From: Spirosoma sp. KCTC 42546
GTDB taxonomy: Bacteria; Bacteroidota; Bacteroidia; Cytophagales; Spirosomataceae
Length of the DNA stretch: 64,000 nt
Assembly: GCF_006965485.1 (NCBI RefSeq)
Contig: NZ_CP041360.1
Location: 3,948,501-4,012,500, forward strand
Direction of reading: 5' to 3'
Within the stretch, counting starts at the first letter, position 1, and every line of letters starts with the position of its first letter. Position numbers and translations under genes: made by a program. Positions 45,363 through 53,659 of the stretch are shown one piece after another. Under the pieces are notes generated by a model. It was not told the origin of the DNA. It ran no database searches and worked only from the letters and a program-made list of their open reading frames with translations.

Positions 45363-45725
45363 GTTCGCTACGGCAACGGCAACCGAGAGAATTACGCGGT
45401 AGGCTTCAAGCCGGATAAGGATAGTTACGCCCTACGCTCTGAGGGCTTTTTTGACTTTCTCTCTGCCCTTACCTACAAAAAGCAACTACGGCCCGAATGC
45501 ACGACCATTATCCTGAACTCAACAACCAATCTGGTGCAAGCCTTACCGGGCTTAGAAGGGGCTAACCGAATCCATACCTACTTCGATAACGATAAAGCAG
45601 GACGTGCGACCTACGGGCAATTACGAAGCGCAAATTTTCCCGTCTATGACCGCTCCTGTCTATACGCAGACTACAATGATTTCAATGATATGATACGGCA
45701 ACGTCCTGTACAAAATCCTCTATAG
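45363..45725 (+). pseudogene. C-terminal fragment of a toprim-domain DNA primase (mobile element)
   Basis: The frame after a stop at 45360-45362 reads VRYGNGNRENYAVGFKPDKD, then SEGFFDFLSALTYKK, CTTIILNSTTNLVQALPGL and NRIHTYFDNDKAGRATYGQL to the TAG at 45723-45725. FDNDKAG is the toprim DxD motif, and the order matches the end of CHC2-zinc-finger/toprim proteins of Bacteroidetes mobile elements. The N-terminal zinc finger and most of the protein are missing. A GTG at 45534 could start a short product, but the domain would be incomplete. Confidence 0.75.
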
Positions 45726-45737
45726 GCTAAAATGTGG

Positions 45738-45836
45738 CTTTTTGAAGGCTTTCGGCGGGCTTTTGCCGGACTATTGAAGGCTTACCGGAGGTCTATCGGA
45801 GAGCTTTTAAAGAACTATCAGAGGACTATCGAGTCC
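45738..45836. repeat. Nine tandem 11-bp degenerate units
   Basis: The 99 bp divide exactly into nine 11-mers of the form CTATCGGAGGA: for example CTTTCGGCGGG, TTACCGGAGGT, CTATCGGAGAG, CTATCAGAGGA. They start 12 bp after the primase relic and end 24 bp before the next gene. The 11-bp period keeps all units on nearly the same face of the helix. Confidence 0.75.
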
Positions 45837-45860
45837 AATTCAACACTTAACTTTTGACAA

Positions 45861-46055
45861 ATGGAAGAGCAACACAAAACCAAACCAGTACGGAATTTTA
45901 AATATCAGAGAGCCGAACGCTACGGAGCGCGTGTATACTATCATAAGCTTTGTTTACACTGCAACTGCCAATACGAGAGTATACGGATGGATTCGGCTTT
46001 CTGCTGTTATCGGTGTGCTAAAGCAGCTCGGAGGAGAAGAGGTGTGAAAATTTGA
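45861..46055 (+). CDS. Small Cys-rich basic protein (zinc-ribbon-like)
   Basis: 64 residues, very basic. Two Cys groups (LCLHCNC and CCYRC, spaced by about 15 residues) could bind one zinc ion as CxxC-x15-CxxC, and the tail AAKAARRRRGVKI is nucleic-acid-binding in style. It follows the 11-bp repeat tract and is probably a leftover of the same mobile element as the toprim relic. Function unknown. Confidence 0.6.
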   Translation: MEEQHKTKPVRNFKYQRAERYGARVYYHKLCLHCNCQYESIRMDSAFCCYRCAKAARRRRGVKI

Positions 46056-46076
46056 AATTTGTTAGAATTGTTGATT

Positions 46077-46120
46077 GAAATAAAAAAGCTTCAATGGAAC
46101 CATTGAAGCTTTTTTATTTC
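46077..46120. terminator. Perfect bidirectional terminator
   Basis: 21-bp perfect arms (GAAATAAAAAAGCTTCAATGG and complement) with a 2-base loop, between the convergent small Cys-rich gene and the AT-rich gene, whose stop it includes. Confidence 0.9.
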
Positions 46121-46882
46121 AATTTTATTGCTAGTTAACTTTAATTCCTTAATATCTGAAGATGGAATAATGATAGATGTTTTACTTTTTTTGTTATATA
46201 AGAAATGATAATTTATGCTTGACCCAAGATATAAGTTTAATGAGTCAATTTTATAGATAGTGCTATTTGTTATAATTGTTGAGCCTTTTCTATAGTTTCC
46301 TTCTGTTAAGTTATATTTTATCAACAACTCTAGGATTAAATAAAAAATTAAAATTGATAATATATTAGAATAAGCATAAATAGTGATTGACAAATTTTTA
46401 GGAAATATTTCCTGTAATTGAAATAAATAACTAAAAAGAGGTGTAGTTGAAGCAATTATGATTAGTATAAATACCATCAAAATTGGTAATTGTATAGTTT
46501 TGTTTGCCTCAATACTATCAATAAATAAAAATAACGGTATGATTGCCCCTAAAATCGCCAATAAGTAGAGTGAATAATATCCTACTACTAACCACAGGGC
46601 TTTGTTTCTAAATATATAATTGAATATAGAGTTACTAATTTTTTTTGTTACAATTCTTTGCAGAATTGTAACAAAAAATAATATAATAACTAATAAAAAA
46701 GGGAGATCATCAAGAAAAGATAAGAGTATTTCGGAAGGTTCAAAGTAGCCAGTTACTTCAATATTATAAATCGAATAAAATAATTTAATTTTTATTGCAC
46801 TAATAATTGAAATTAGAATAGGTAAAATAGGTAAGTATTTTACAAAATACTCCCAACGATTTTCTGTTTCGGTTGAATGCAT
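46091..46882 (-). CDS. AT-rich multi-pass membrane protein of unknown function
   Basis: 263 residues with about five hydrophobic segments (YLPILPILISIISAIKI, LPFLLVIILFFVTIL, WLVVGYYSLYLLAILGAIIP, LPILMVFILIIIASTTPLF, LSILIFYLILELLI) and a C-terminal soluble tail (about 200-263) of beta character. Base composition is far more AT-rich than all neighbours, and Lys/Asn/Ile codons dominate, so it was likely acquired by transfer. No family recognised. It sits between the mobile-element relics and tRNA-Ser, a common cargo position. Confidence 0.7.
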   Translation of the reverse strand: MHSTETENRWEYFVKYLPILPILISIISAIKIKLFYSIYNIEVTGYFEPSEILLSFLDDLPFLLVIILFFVTILQRIVTKKISNSIFNYIFRNKALWLVVGYYSLYLLAILGAIIPLFLFIDSIEANKTIQLPILMVFILIIIASTTPLFSYLFQLQEIFPKNLSITIYAYSNILSILIFYLILELLIKYNLTEGNYRKGSTIITNSTIYKIDSLNLYLGSSINYHFLYNKKSKTSIIIPSSDIKELKLTSNKIEIKKLQWFH

Positions 46883-47009
46883 ATTATACTTTGGTAACAG
46901 GGTATACGTTTCTACAATTTGCTAGACTTTATCTGTAGATTGTTACGCATTTAGACTGTATCCTAGCAGAAAATACTAAGTAGGATACTAACTCGGATAC
47001 AAATCACAT

Positions 47010-47048
47010 AAAAAAAGGCACTCAAATCATTGATTATGAGTGCCTTAG
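47010..47048 (-). terminator. Terminator of tRNA-Ser
   Basis: On the minus strand GGCACTCA pairs with TGAGTGCC, with AATCA/TGATT inside, followed by seven T. It lies 16 bp after the tRNA 3' end. Confidence 0.85.
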
Positions 47049-47059
47049 CTTTTCTTTTG

Positions 47060-47144
47060 CAGAGAGAGAGGGATTCGAACCCCCGGACCTGTTACAGTCA
47101 GTGGTTTTCAAGACCACCGCAATCGACCACTCTGCCATCTCTCT
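47060..47144 (-). tRNA. tRNA-Ser (anticodon UGA)
   Basis: 85 nt. Acceptor AGAGAGA/TCTCTCT with discriminator G. The anticodon loop CTTGAAA, flanked by a GTGGT/ACCAC stem, gives UGA. A long variable arm (ACTGTAACAGGT region) is typical of serine tRNA, and the T-loop TTCGAAT is present. CCA is not encoded. Its 3' end faces the accessory region, a common integration target, but I found no second copy of the tRNA end. Confidence 0.95.
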
Positions 47145-47321
47145 TTCTGGGTGCAAATATACGAGTCTTTCGATATTTGTCAACCCACTGCGGGCCATTT
47201 TCGGCCAAAAACCGTAGTTTTGCCAATATTCAATGAGCGAATGAATGCATTCGTACCGGCGTAAAATACGGCACTCGCCTATACCAACCAGTATTAACTC
47301 ATTCATTCACAATTCGCTAAC

Positions 47322-49580
47322 ATGGACGCTACTGAATCGCTACCCTCGCTTGAAACGGCCCGGAAATTGGGCGTGCTGCCCGAAGAATTTGACCGGATTG
47401 CCGAAATTTTAGGTCGTCGGCCCAATTTTACCGAACTGAGTATCTTCTCGGTGATGTGGTCGGAACACTGTTCCTATAAGAACTCCATCCTCTGGCTGAA
47501 AACACTCCCCCGCGATGGCGATCGGATGCTGGCCAAAGCCGGTGAAGAAAATGCGGGTCTGGTCGACATTGGCGATGGGCTGGCCTGTTCGTTCAAGATC
47601 GAGTCGCACAACCACCCGTCGGCACTGGAGCCCTATCAGGGGGCGGCAACGGGCGTTGGGGGTATCAACCGCGATATATTTACCATGGGTGCCCGGCCCA
47701 TAGCCCAGTTGAACTCGCTCCGGTTTGGCGATCTGACTCTGGCCAAAACCAAACGGCTGCTGCGGGGTGTCGTAAAAGGCATCGGCGATTATGGCAATGC
47801 CTTCGGTATCCCAACCGTGGGTGGTGAGCTGTTCTTCGACGAGTGCTACAACACCAATCCGCTCGTGAATGCCTTCTCGGCGGGTATCGTAGAAGTGGGT
47901 AAATCCGCTAAAGCAACGTCCTACGGGGTGGGTAATCCCGTGTTCATTGTGGGATCGGCCACCGGGAAAGACGGAATTCACGGCGCTACCTTCGCGTCGG
48001 AAGATATTTCGGCCGCTTCGACCGACAAGCTGCCAGCGGTACAGGTCGGCGATCCGTTCATGGAAAAACTACTGCTCGAAGCCACCCTCGAAATCATTGC
48101 TACCGGCTACGTGATCGGGATTCAGGATATGGGTGCGGCTGGTATCATCTGCTCCACCTCTGAAATGAGCGCGAAGGGCGAGCACGGAATGATCATCGAC
48201 CTCGATAAAGTACCCACGCGTCAACCCAACATGGCCCCGTTCGAGATCCTGTTGTCGGAGTCGCAGGAGCGGATGCTGGTGGTTATTGAGAAAGGGAAAG
48301 AGCATATTATTCAGGGTATTTTCGATAAGTGGGATCTGAACTGCGCGCAGATCGGGGAAGTAACGGCCAAAGGAGAAAATGACCTTGGTCGGCTGCATTT
48401 CTACCGCTACGGTCAGCTCGTGGCCGATGTTCCCGCCTACGACCTGGTGTTAGGCGGTGGCGCACCCCAGTACGAGCGGGCGTACAAAGAGCCCGCCTAT
48501 ATTAAGGAGTATGCCAAATTCGATGTGGAGGAGGTTGACGATATCGAAACCGACGACATCAAAAAAATAGCCCAGCACCTGCTGACCCACCCGAACATCT
48601 GCTCGCGCAAGTGGGTGTACGAACAATACGATTCAATGGTGGGGACGGCCAACCGCAGTACCAACGCCCCCTCCGATGCGGCCGTTGTGCGGGTGAAAGG
48701 CCCCGGCTTACCCGCTACCGATAAATCCATCGTCATTACCGTGGATTGCAACAGCCGCTATGTGAACGCCAATCCGCGTCAGGGGGCAATGATCGCCGTG
48801 GCCGAAGCCTGCCGCAACATCGTTTGCTCGGGTGGCGAGCCACTGGCCGTAACCAACAACCTGAACTTCGGGAATCCGTATGTGCCGGAAGTGTACTGGC
48901 ATTTTGTGGAAGCCGTGCAGGGTATGGGCGAAGCCTGCCGTCGGTTCAGTACCCCGGTTACGGGCGGTAACGTCAGTTTCTACAACCAAAGCTCCGACGA
49001 TGGCCCCGTTTTCCCGACGCCAACCATCGGCATGCTGGGCCTGATGGAAAACCCCGACGATCTGATGACGCTGAACTTCAAGAACGAAGGCGATCTGATT
49101 TACCTGGTGGGCCCATCAACCAACGATATTGCGTCCTCGGAATACCTGTATTCGTACCTGGGCATTAAGGCATCGCCCGCGCCAACCTTTGATTTTGAAA
49201 CCGAATGGCGCGTTCAGGAAGGTATCAAAACCATGATTCGGCACGGCTGGCTTCAGTCGGCGCACGATGTATCGGATGGTGGCCTGTTCGTAACGCTGGC
49301 GGAGTCGGCCATGGCAGGTAACACGGGGTTTGCAATTGCGACCGATACCCGTCACCGCACGGATTCCTTCCTGTTTGGCGAAAGCCAGAGCCGGGTTGTT
49401 ATTTCGATTTCGCCCGAGCAGCACCAGCATGTGGTTGGTTATCTGGAAGATAGCGTATTGCCGTTCGTGCTGTTAGGAACCGTAACGGCCCAGGACTTTG
49501 TGATCGACGAGAACCTAATCCTGAGCGTATCTGAAGCGAAAGGGCTGTACGATACTGCATTAGGGAAAATAATGGCGTAA
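47322..49580 (+). CDS. purL: Phosphoribosylformylglycinamidine synthase subunit PurL (short type)
   Basis: 752 residues, the small PurL form that works with separate PurS and PurQ; neither is in the window. Family motifs: [42 protein letters not shown] (substrate and ATP site), [17 protein letters not shown] and, in the second half, NNLNFGNP and [14 protein letters not shown]. It converts FGAR, ATP and glutamine-derived ammonia to FGAM in purine synthesis. ATG at 47322 follows a weak inverted repeat (about 47233-47318) of GAATGA/TCATTC words. Confidence 0.96.
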   Translation: MDATESLPSLETARKLGVLPEEFDRIAEILGRRPNFTELSIFSVMWSEHCSYKNSILWLKTLPRDGDRMLAKAGEENAGLVDIGDGLACSFKIESHNHPSALEPYQGAATGVGGINRDIFTMGARPIAQLNSLRFGDLTLAKTKRLLRGVVKGIGDYGNAFGIPTVGGELFFDECYNTNPLVNAFSAGIVEVGKSAKATSYGVGNPVFIVGSATGKDGIHGATFASEDISAASTDKLPAVQVGDPFMEKLLLEATLEIIATGYVIGIQDMGAAGIICSTSEMSAKGEHGMIIDLDKVPTRQPNMAPFEILLSESQERMLVVIEKGKEHIIQGIFDKWDLNCAQIGEVTAKGENDLGRLHFYRYGQLVADVPAYDLVLGGGAPQYERAYKEPAYIKEYAKFDVEEVDDIETDDIKKIAQHLLTHPNICSRKWVYEQYDSMVGTANRSTNAPSDAAVVRVKGPGLPATDKSIVITVDCNSRYVNANPRQGAMIAVAEACRNIVCSGGEPLAVTNNLNFGNPYVPEVYWHFVEAVQGMGEACRRFSTPVTGGNVSFYNQSSDDGPVFPTPTIGMLGLMENPDDLMTLNFKNEGDLIYLVGPSTNDIASSEYLYSYLGIKASPAPTFDFETEWRVQEGIKTMIRHGWLQSAHDVSDGGLFVTLAESAMAGNTGFAIATDTRHRTDSFLFGESQSRVVISISPEQHQHVVGYLEDSVLPFVLLGTVTAQDFVIDENLILSVSEAKGLYDTALGKIMA

Positions 49581-49595
49581 ACATCTAAAAAGGAG

Positions 49596-49676
49596 TAACC
49601 ACAGAGGCACAGAGATCACAAAGAACCCAACGACTAAAATCTGGAAAACTCTGTGTTCTTTGTGCCTCTGTGGTTA
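49596..49676. repeat. Periodic-arm hairpin of CACAGAGG words
   Basis: Left arm from 49596 (TAACCACAGAGGCACAGAGA...) and right arm 49649-49676 (CTCTGTGTTCTTTGTGCCTC...) are complements. The text is shared with 39058-39122 and the solo arm at 9341. It lies between purL and the IMPase-family gene. Confidence 0.85.
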
Positions 49677-49711
49677 AACCTCTTTTTCTATTAGGGAGAA
49701 TTCGCAATAAT

Positions 49712-50512
49712 ATGGCAGTTGATTTAGTCGAGATCACCAAAGAAATCTGTACCATCGCCACCGAAGCCGGGGCGTTTCTGCTTCAGGAACGGAGCAAGTT
49801 TCAACGCGAATCCATCGAATACAAGGGACTGAATAACCTGGTTTCCTACGTCGATAAAGAAACCGAAAAGCAGTTAGTTGAGAAACTGAGCAAGTTACTG
49901 CCCGAAGCGGGGTTTATTACCGAAGAGGGAACCACCGGGCAGGAAGCCGACAAAGAGGCCCTCAACTGGGTGATCGACCCACTGGATGGCACGGCCAATT
50001 TCATTCATGATTTACCCGTGTTTTCGGTTAGTATCGGACTCGCCCAGGGCAAAACACCCATTGCCGGCGTCATCTACGACCCCAATCGCAACGAGTGTTT
50101 CTCGGCCTGGCAGGGGGGAGGTGCCTATTGCAATGGCAATCGAATTTCGGTTTCGCCCGCTACCCAACTGGGTGAGAGCCTGATTGCGACTGGATTTCCC
50201 TACTATCACTTCGAACAGATGCCACAATACCTGCGCATTCTGGAATCACTCATGAAGCAAACGCACGGCCTGCGTCGGTTGGGGTCGGCCGCCATCGATC
50301 TGGCCTATGTAGCCTGTGGACGGTTTGAAGCCTTTTATGAATACAACCTCAATTCCTGGGATATGGCAGCGGGTGTGTTGCTCGTTCAGGAGGCCGGTGG
50401 CGTGGTAACTGATTTCGAAGGGGGCAATGAGTTTCTATTCCGGGGCGATGTAATAGCCGGTTGCGGAGTTCACCCGGAGTTGATAAAGGCAATTCAGGAA
50501 TATTGGGGATGA
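49712..50512 (+). CDS. Inositol monophosphatase family phosphatase
   Basis: 266 residues from ATG at 49712 (MAVDLVEITKEICTIATEAG). Metal-binding motifs: E in FITEEGTTG, the signature WVIDPLDGTANFIHDLPVF, and the second motif NSWDMAAGVLLVQEAGGVVTDF. It hydrolyses sugar-phosphate esters such as inositol-1-phosphate with Mg2+. The physiological substrate (inositol phosphate, PAP or fructose bisphosphate) is not determined. Upstream residues from 49670 would come from the hairpin and are excluded. Confidence 0.92.
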   Translation: MAVDLVEITKEICTIATEAGAFLLQERSKFQRESIEYKGLNNLVSYVDKETEKQLVEKLSKLLPEAGFITEEGTTGQEADKEALNWVIDPLDGTANFIHDLPVFSVSIGLAQGKTPIAGVIYDPNRNECFSAWQGGGAYCNGNRISVSPATQLGESLIATGFPYYHFEQMPQYLRILESLMKQTHGLRRLGSAAIDLAYVACGRFEAFYEYNLNSWDMAAGVLLVQEAGGVVTDFEGGNEFLFRGDVIAGCGVHPELIKAIQEYWG

Positions 50513-50637
50513 TAATGTCTGGGCCAGGCTCAGGCCTGGCCCAGACTGCAAAACCGGACTAGCCAAATTCTGAAAATCGGACGATTTTACCAGACCGACG
50601 CCCTACGTTATTTGTGTCCACCATCTTTTGAAAAGCT

Positions 50638-51174
50638 ATGCAGGCTATTGATACCCTCCGTTACCCGATTGGTGATTTTGTGTATGGTCAATCGTTCTCA
50701 GTTGACGATACGAACCGGCATATTGCAATCATTGCTGCCCTCCCCCATAAACTAGCTGAACTGGTTAGTGAGTGGGAAGATGATCGGCTCGATACACCCT
50801 ATCGTCCCGGCGGCTGGACTGTTCGTCAGTTGGTTCATCACATGGCCGATAGCCATATCAACGCCTACGTCCGAACGAAACTGGCGTTAACTGAACCGCA
50901 TCCAACCATCAGCCCGTATGAAGAAGGCGAATGGGCTAAACTCCCGGATGCCAAACTCGCTATTGCCCCATCGCTGGCTATTCTCAAAAACCTGCATTTA
51001 CGTTGGGTAACCGTCCTTGAGGCACTTTCGGAGGCCGAATTACAGCGAACGTATTACCACCCCGGTAGCCAGCGCACCTTTTTACTGGCCGAAGTAATTG
51101 CCCTGTACGCCTGGCACAGCGAACACCACTATCAACACGCCTATCGGCTAGCGGAAAGGAACGGTTGGGTGTGA
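50638..51174 (+). CDS. DinB/YfiT-family metal-dependent protein
   Basis: 178 residues. Four-helix DinB fold with the three-histidine metal site: H in VRQLVHHMADSHINAYVR and the C-terminal pair in YAWHSEHHYQHAYRL. The start LRYPIGDFVYG matches the YfiT/BstA subgroup, whose members include bacillithiol S-transferases and were earlier called putative hydrolases. Bacillithiol use in this organism is plausible but not shown here. A hairpin separates it from the next small gene. Confidence 0.88.
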   Translation: MQAIDTLRYPIGDFVYGQSFSVDDTNRHIAIIAALPHKLAELVSEWEDDRLDTPYRPGGWTVRQLVHHMADSHINAYVRTKLALTEPHPTISPYEEGEWAKLPDAKLAIAPSLAILKNLHLRWVTVLEALSEAELQRTYYHPGSQRTFLLAEVIALYAWHSEHHYQHAYRLAERNGWV

Positions 51175-51193
51175 AATAATGTATAGCAGGTAG

Positions 51194-51260
51194 TGTAGAG
51201 TGAAAAGTGAAGAATGAATAATAACGCTTTCGTAGGCTATTCTTCACTTTTCACTCTACA
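51194..51260. repeat. Hairpin with 22-bp perfect arms of GTGAAAAGTGAAG words
   Basis: 51194-51215 and 51239-51260 are perfect complements, 23-base loop. It lies between the DinB-type gene and the Cys-rich small gene, 18 bp before the ATG of the latter. Confidence 0.85.
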
Positions 51261-51278
51261 TTCTTAACTTCTTTAGCT

Positions 51279-51434
51279 ATGCAGGAACTCATCATACTTC
51301 TCGTTTTTGCGGCTGCGCTGGCCTATTTAGGTCGACGGGTGTACCGAAGTTTTTCGAAAAAACAGGCGGGTTGCGGAAAAGGATGCGGTTGTGCTACGGA
51401 TGCGAAACCGACCCTGCACACGACCGAAAAATGA
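51279..51434 (+). CDS. FeoB-associated Cys-rich membrane protein
   Basis: 51 residues: MQELIILLVFAAALAYLGRR as a single membrane helix, then a basic stretch and the cluster AGCGKGCGCATD with four Cys, then a polar tail. This matches the small FeoB-associated Cys-rich membrane family. No feoA or feoB gene is in the window, so the iron link is by family only. It has its own spacing from the DUF4403 gene (50 bp). Confidence 0.8.
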   Translation: MQELIILLVFAAALAYLGRRVYRSFSKKQAGCGKGCGCATDAKPTLHTTEK

Positions 51435-51484
51435 ATATGATTATTGGGAGATAACATTTTAGTATTCCGATGGTTCTTGTAGCA

Positions 51485-52879
51485 ATGAATGCTCAACGAA
51501 TCATCGGTTTTTTAGTTTTACTGACCATAGGTATCGGGTTCATGGGATGTAAGCGTGTTAAACCCACTGCACCCACTGCCGAAGCCTTCGATCCTCCCGT
51601 AACAGATCCCGTGTCGTATATGGCCGGGAACCTCACCTTCAACATCCGCGACCTGGAACGAAAGGTCAATAAGGGTCTGTCGACCACACTGGTTACCGAA
51701 GAAACATTCGAAGGAAAAAAAGGGGAAGCCTGGCGACTTCGGGTTGAGCGAACCGGCCCCGTGCAGATTCGCTACGAAAATCGACGGGTGTTTTTTTCGG
51801 CTCCCCTGCAGGTCTACTACACCAATCCAATTGGTCTTCGTAAAAGCAAGGATCGAAAAAGCCGACCACTGTGTGCGCTGGCGGTAAATTTTACCAGTCC
51901 GGTGGGGATAGGACCAAACTGGCGGTTGCAAACAAAAGTCAAATTTGAAGAATATCACTGGACTCTGGAACCCAAGGTTCGGTTGCTGGGGATAAACATC
52001 AGCGTGAAAAACATTGCCGAAACGATCCTCGATAAGCGTCGGGCCGATATCGAGCAGGCCATTGATAATGCCGTTCATCGGGGGCTACGCCTGGATAAGG
52101 AGGTAAGTAAGATCTGGCGGGATATGCAGAAACCGCTGCGTGTTGCCAAAGTCCCCGAAAATATATGGCTGATTCCAAGGCCGTTTAGCATTGCAGCCGC
52201 CCCCGTTTATGGCAATACAAAACAGATTACGGTACCCATTCAAATTGCCTTTCGGGTTGATACGCGCTTAGGCCCCAAACCCGTAGTGGATTCCCTGGAA
52301 CGCCTTCCCCAACTCTTACGCCGGAATGCATTGCCCGAAGCCTCGCGCCTGGAGGTGTTGGCCTTTATTCCCTATACCGATGTGAACCAGGTGCTGGCCA
52401 AGACGCTGGACAAACAGAAGCTGAAGCTAATAGGCGGCAACATAATGATAAAAAATACGACCATGTACGGGAGTGGGAAAAAGCTGATCCTGAAAGCCGA
52501 TGTGGGCGGAAAGGTGCATGGAACGCTCTATTTTCATGGTACACCGGCCTATGATACACTGACCAACACCTTGCGTATTCAGAACGTAGATTTTGACGTG
52601 GATACGGAGGAGCGTCTATTATCTACGGCCGACTGGCTCCTGCATGACCACCTGCGCGATACGATTCAGGCGGCCATGGTTATTCCACTTCGGCAGCCGA
52701 TTTCATCCATTCCCGAAAAAATAGAAACCGCTTTTTCTAAGGCTAAAGTTGGCCAGAAAACGGCACTCGATATTGATACGTTCAAATTAGTGCCCCAGCG
52801 AATCGTTGTCCAGCCCAAAGGGGTTCAGATCCTGATTAAAGTCCAGTCCAAAGTAGCCGTGCAGGTGAAGCGGTTTTAA
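51485..52879 (+). CDS. DUF4403 family lipoprotein
   Basis: 464 residues from ATG at 51485, with a lipobox FMGC (LVLLTIGIGFMGCKRVKP). The body fits DUF4403: MAGNLTFNIRDLERKVNK, a middle TVPIQIAFRVDTR region and the repeated beta-rich half ending in VLIKVQSKVAVQVKRF. The two halves look like a tandem of lipid-binding (BPI/TULIP-like) folds, which would fit an outer-membrane lipid role, but that is inference. The stop overlaps the convergent alkA stop by 4 bp. Confidence 0.85.
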   Translation: MNAQRIIGFLVLLTIGIGFMGCKRVKPTAPTAEAFDPPVTDPVSYMAGNLTFNIRDLERKVNKGLSTTLVTEETFEGKKGEAWRLRVERTGPVQIRYENRRVFFSAPLQVYYTNPIGLRKSKDRKSRPLCALAVNFTSPVGIGPNWRLQTKVKFEEYHWTLEPKVRLLGINISVKNIAETILDKRRADIEQAIDNAVHRGLRLDKEVSKIWRDMQKPLRVAKVPENIWLIPRPFSIAAAPVYGNTKQITVPIQIAFRVDTRLGPKPVVDSLERLPQLLRRNALPEASRLEVLAFIPYTDVNQVLAKTLDKQKLKLIGGNIMIKNTTMYGSGKKLILKADVGGKVHGTLYFHGTPAYDTLTNTLRIQNVDFDVDTEERLLSTADWLLHDHLRDTIQAAMVIPLRQPISSIPEKIETAFSKAKVGQKTALDIDTFKLVPQRIVVQPKGVQILIKVQSKVAVQVKRF

Positions 52880-53502
52880 TGTACCGGTTTCCACCGCCAT
52901 AAATAACGACTCGCTGTGGTGCGGTGCGGTCGCCAGGCATCGGCTATTTCGTGTAAAATTTTGTATAGCGCTTTGCCCGTCAGGCCACTGGTTTGTTCGG
53001 GATACGCCAGCAGCATCCGTTGCCGGATAACCAGATCATCAATAGGGAAAACGTCTGGGCGGTCGAGTACGAACATGAGCAACATCTCCACGGTCCATCG
53101 GCCCACACCTTTGATCGGAAGTAAATATTGCACCACTTCCTCGTCTGACATAGGATCCAGATGCGCCCGGTTGACTGGATGCTGGAGCGAGAACTCCGCA
53201 ACACTTTGCAGGTACTTAATTTTCTGGAAGGACAGCCCCGCGCTCCGTAGCTCGTCGGTCGTTTTTAAAAGTAGTAACGAAGCGTCAGGATAGTTTTCGG
53301 GGAACAACGCCCGGAAACGGGTAAAAATGGCATCGGCGGCTTTAACGGAGATCTGTTGCGACACGATACTTTCGAGTAGCGCCAGATACACATCATCGGC
53401 GTAGTCGTTAAAGACTTTAGGATTGGCCGTCTCGGCAATCAGACGGGCCATAATCGGGTCCTTCGCGAGGTGGGCGAGGGCTGGAGAATTGGTGAGTTGC
53501 AT
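52876..53502 (-). CDS. DNA-3-methyladenine glycosylase II type (HhH-GPD) protein
   Basis: 208 residues, an AlkA-like base-excision glycosylase without the N-terminal AlkA domain. Helix-hairpin-helix at about 126-145 (YLLPIKGVGRWTVEMLL), followed by the catalytic Asp pair D155/D156 in VFPIDDLVIRQRM. The N-terminal helical part has SIVSQQISVKAADAIFTRF, a family hallmark. It removes alkylated bases such as 3-methyladenine. No Fe-S cluster cysteines of the MutY/Nth type are present. Confidence 0.92.
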   Translation of the reverse strand: MQLTNSPALAHLAKDPIMARLIAETANPKVFNDYADDVYLALLESIVSQQISVKAADAIFTRFRALFPENYPDASLLLLKTTDELRSAGLSFQKIKYLQSVAEFSLQHPVNRAHLDPMSDEEVVQYLLPIKGVGRWTVEMLLMFVLDRPDVFPIDDLVIRQRMLLAYPEQTSGLTGKALYKILHEIADAWRPHRTTASRYLWRWKPVH

Positions 53503-53659
53503 GGACGGTTGTTCTTGCCTTACTGAGCAGGCGCTACCTGAACAACAAAGATAACCAGGCAGGTTGAGAGACCCTATTCATGCACTCTGGTCTGTTTTTT
53601 CGACAGTTCAGAAACCATTCACTTTCGGTTGAGTGCGGGTTATTGCATCTTTACCGACG

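Noticed and set aside
46955..47000. TATCCTA / TAGGATA inverted words near tRNA-Ser as an att or recombinase site
   Set aside because: Short, in AT-rich DNA, with no second copy and no integrase nearby.
47233..47318. Periodic hairpin upstream of purL
   Set aside because: GAATGA and TCATTC words are present, but pairing is weak and interrupted, so it is mentioned only under purL and not counted in the family.
47409..47981. 190-codon minus-strand frame inside purL
   Set aside because: Antisense to purL, no recognisable motif.
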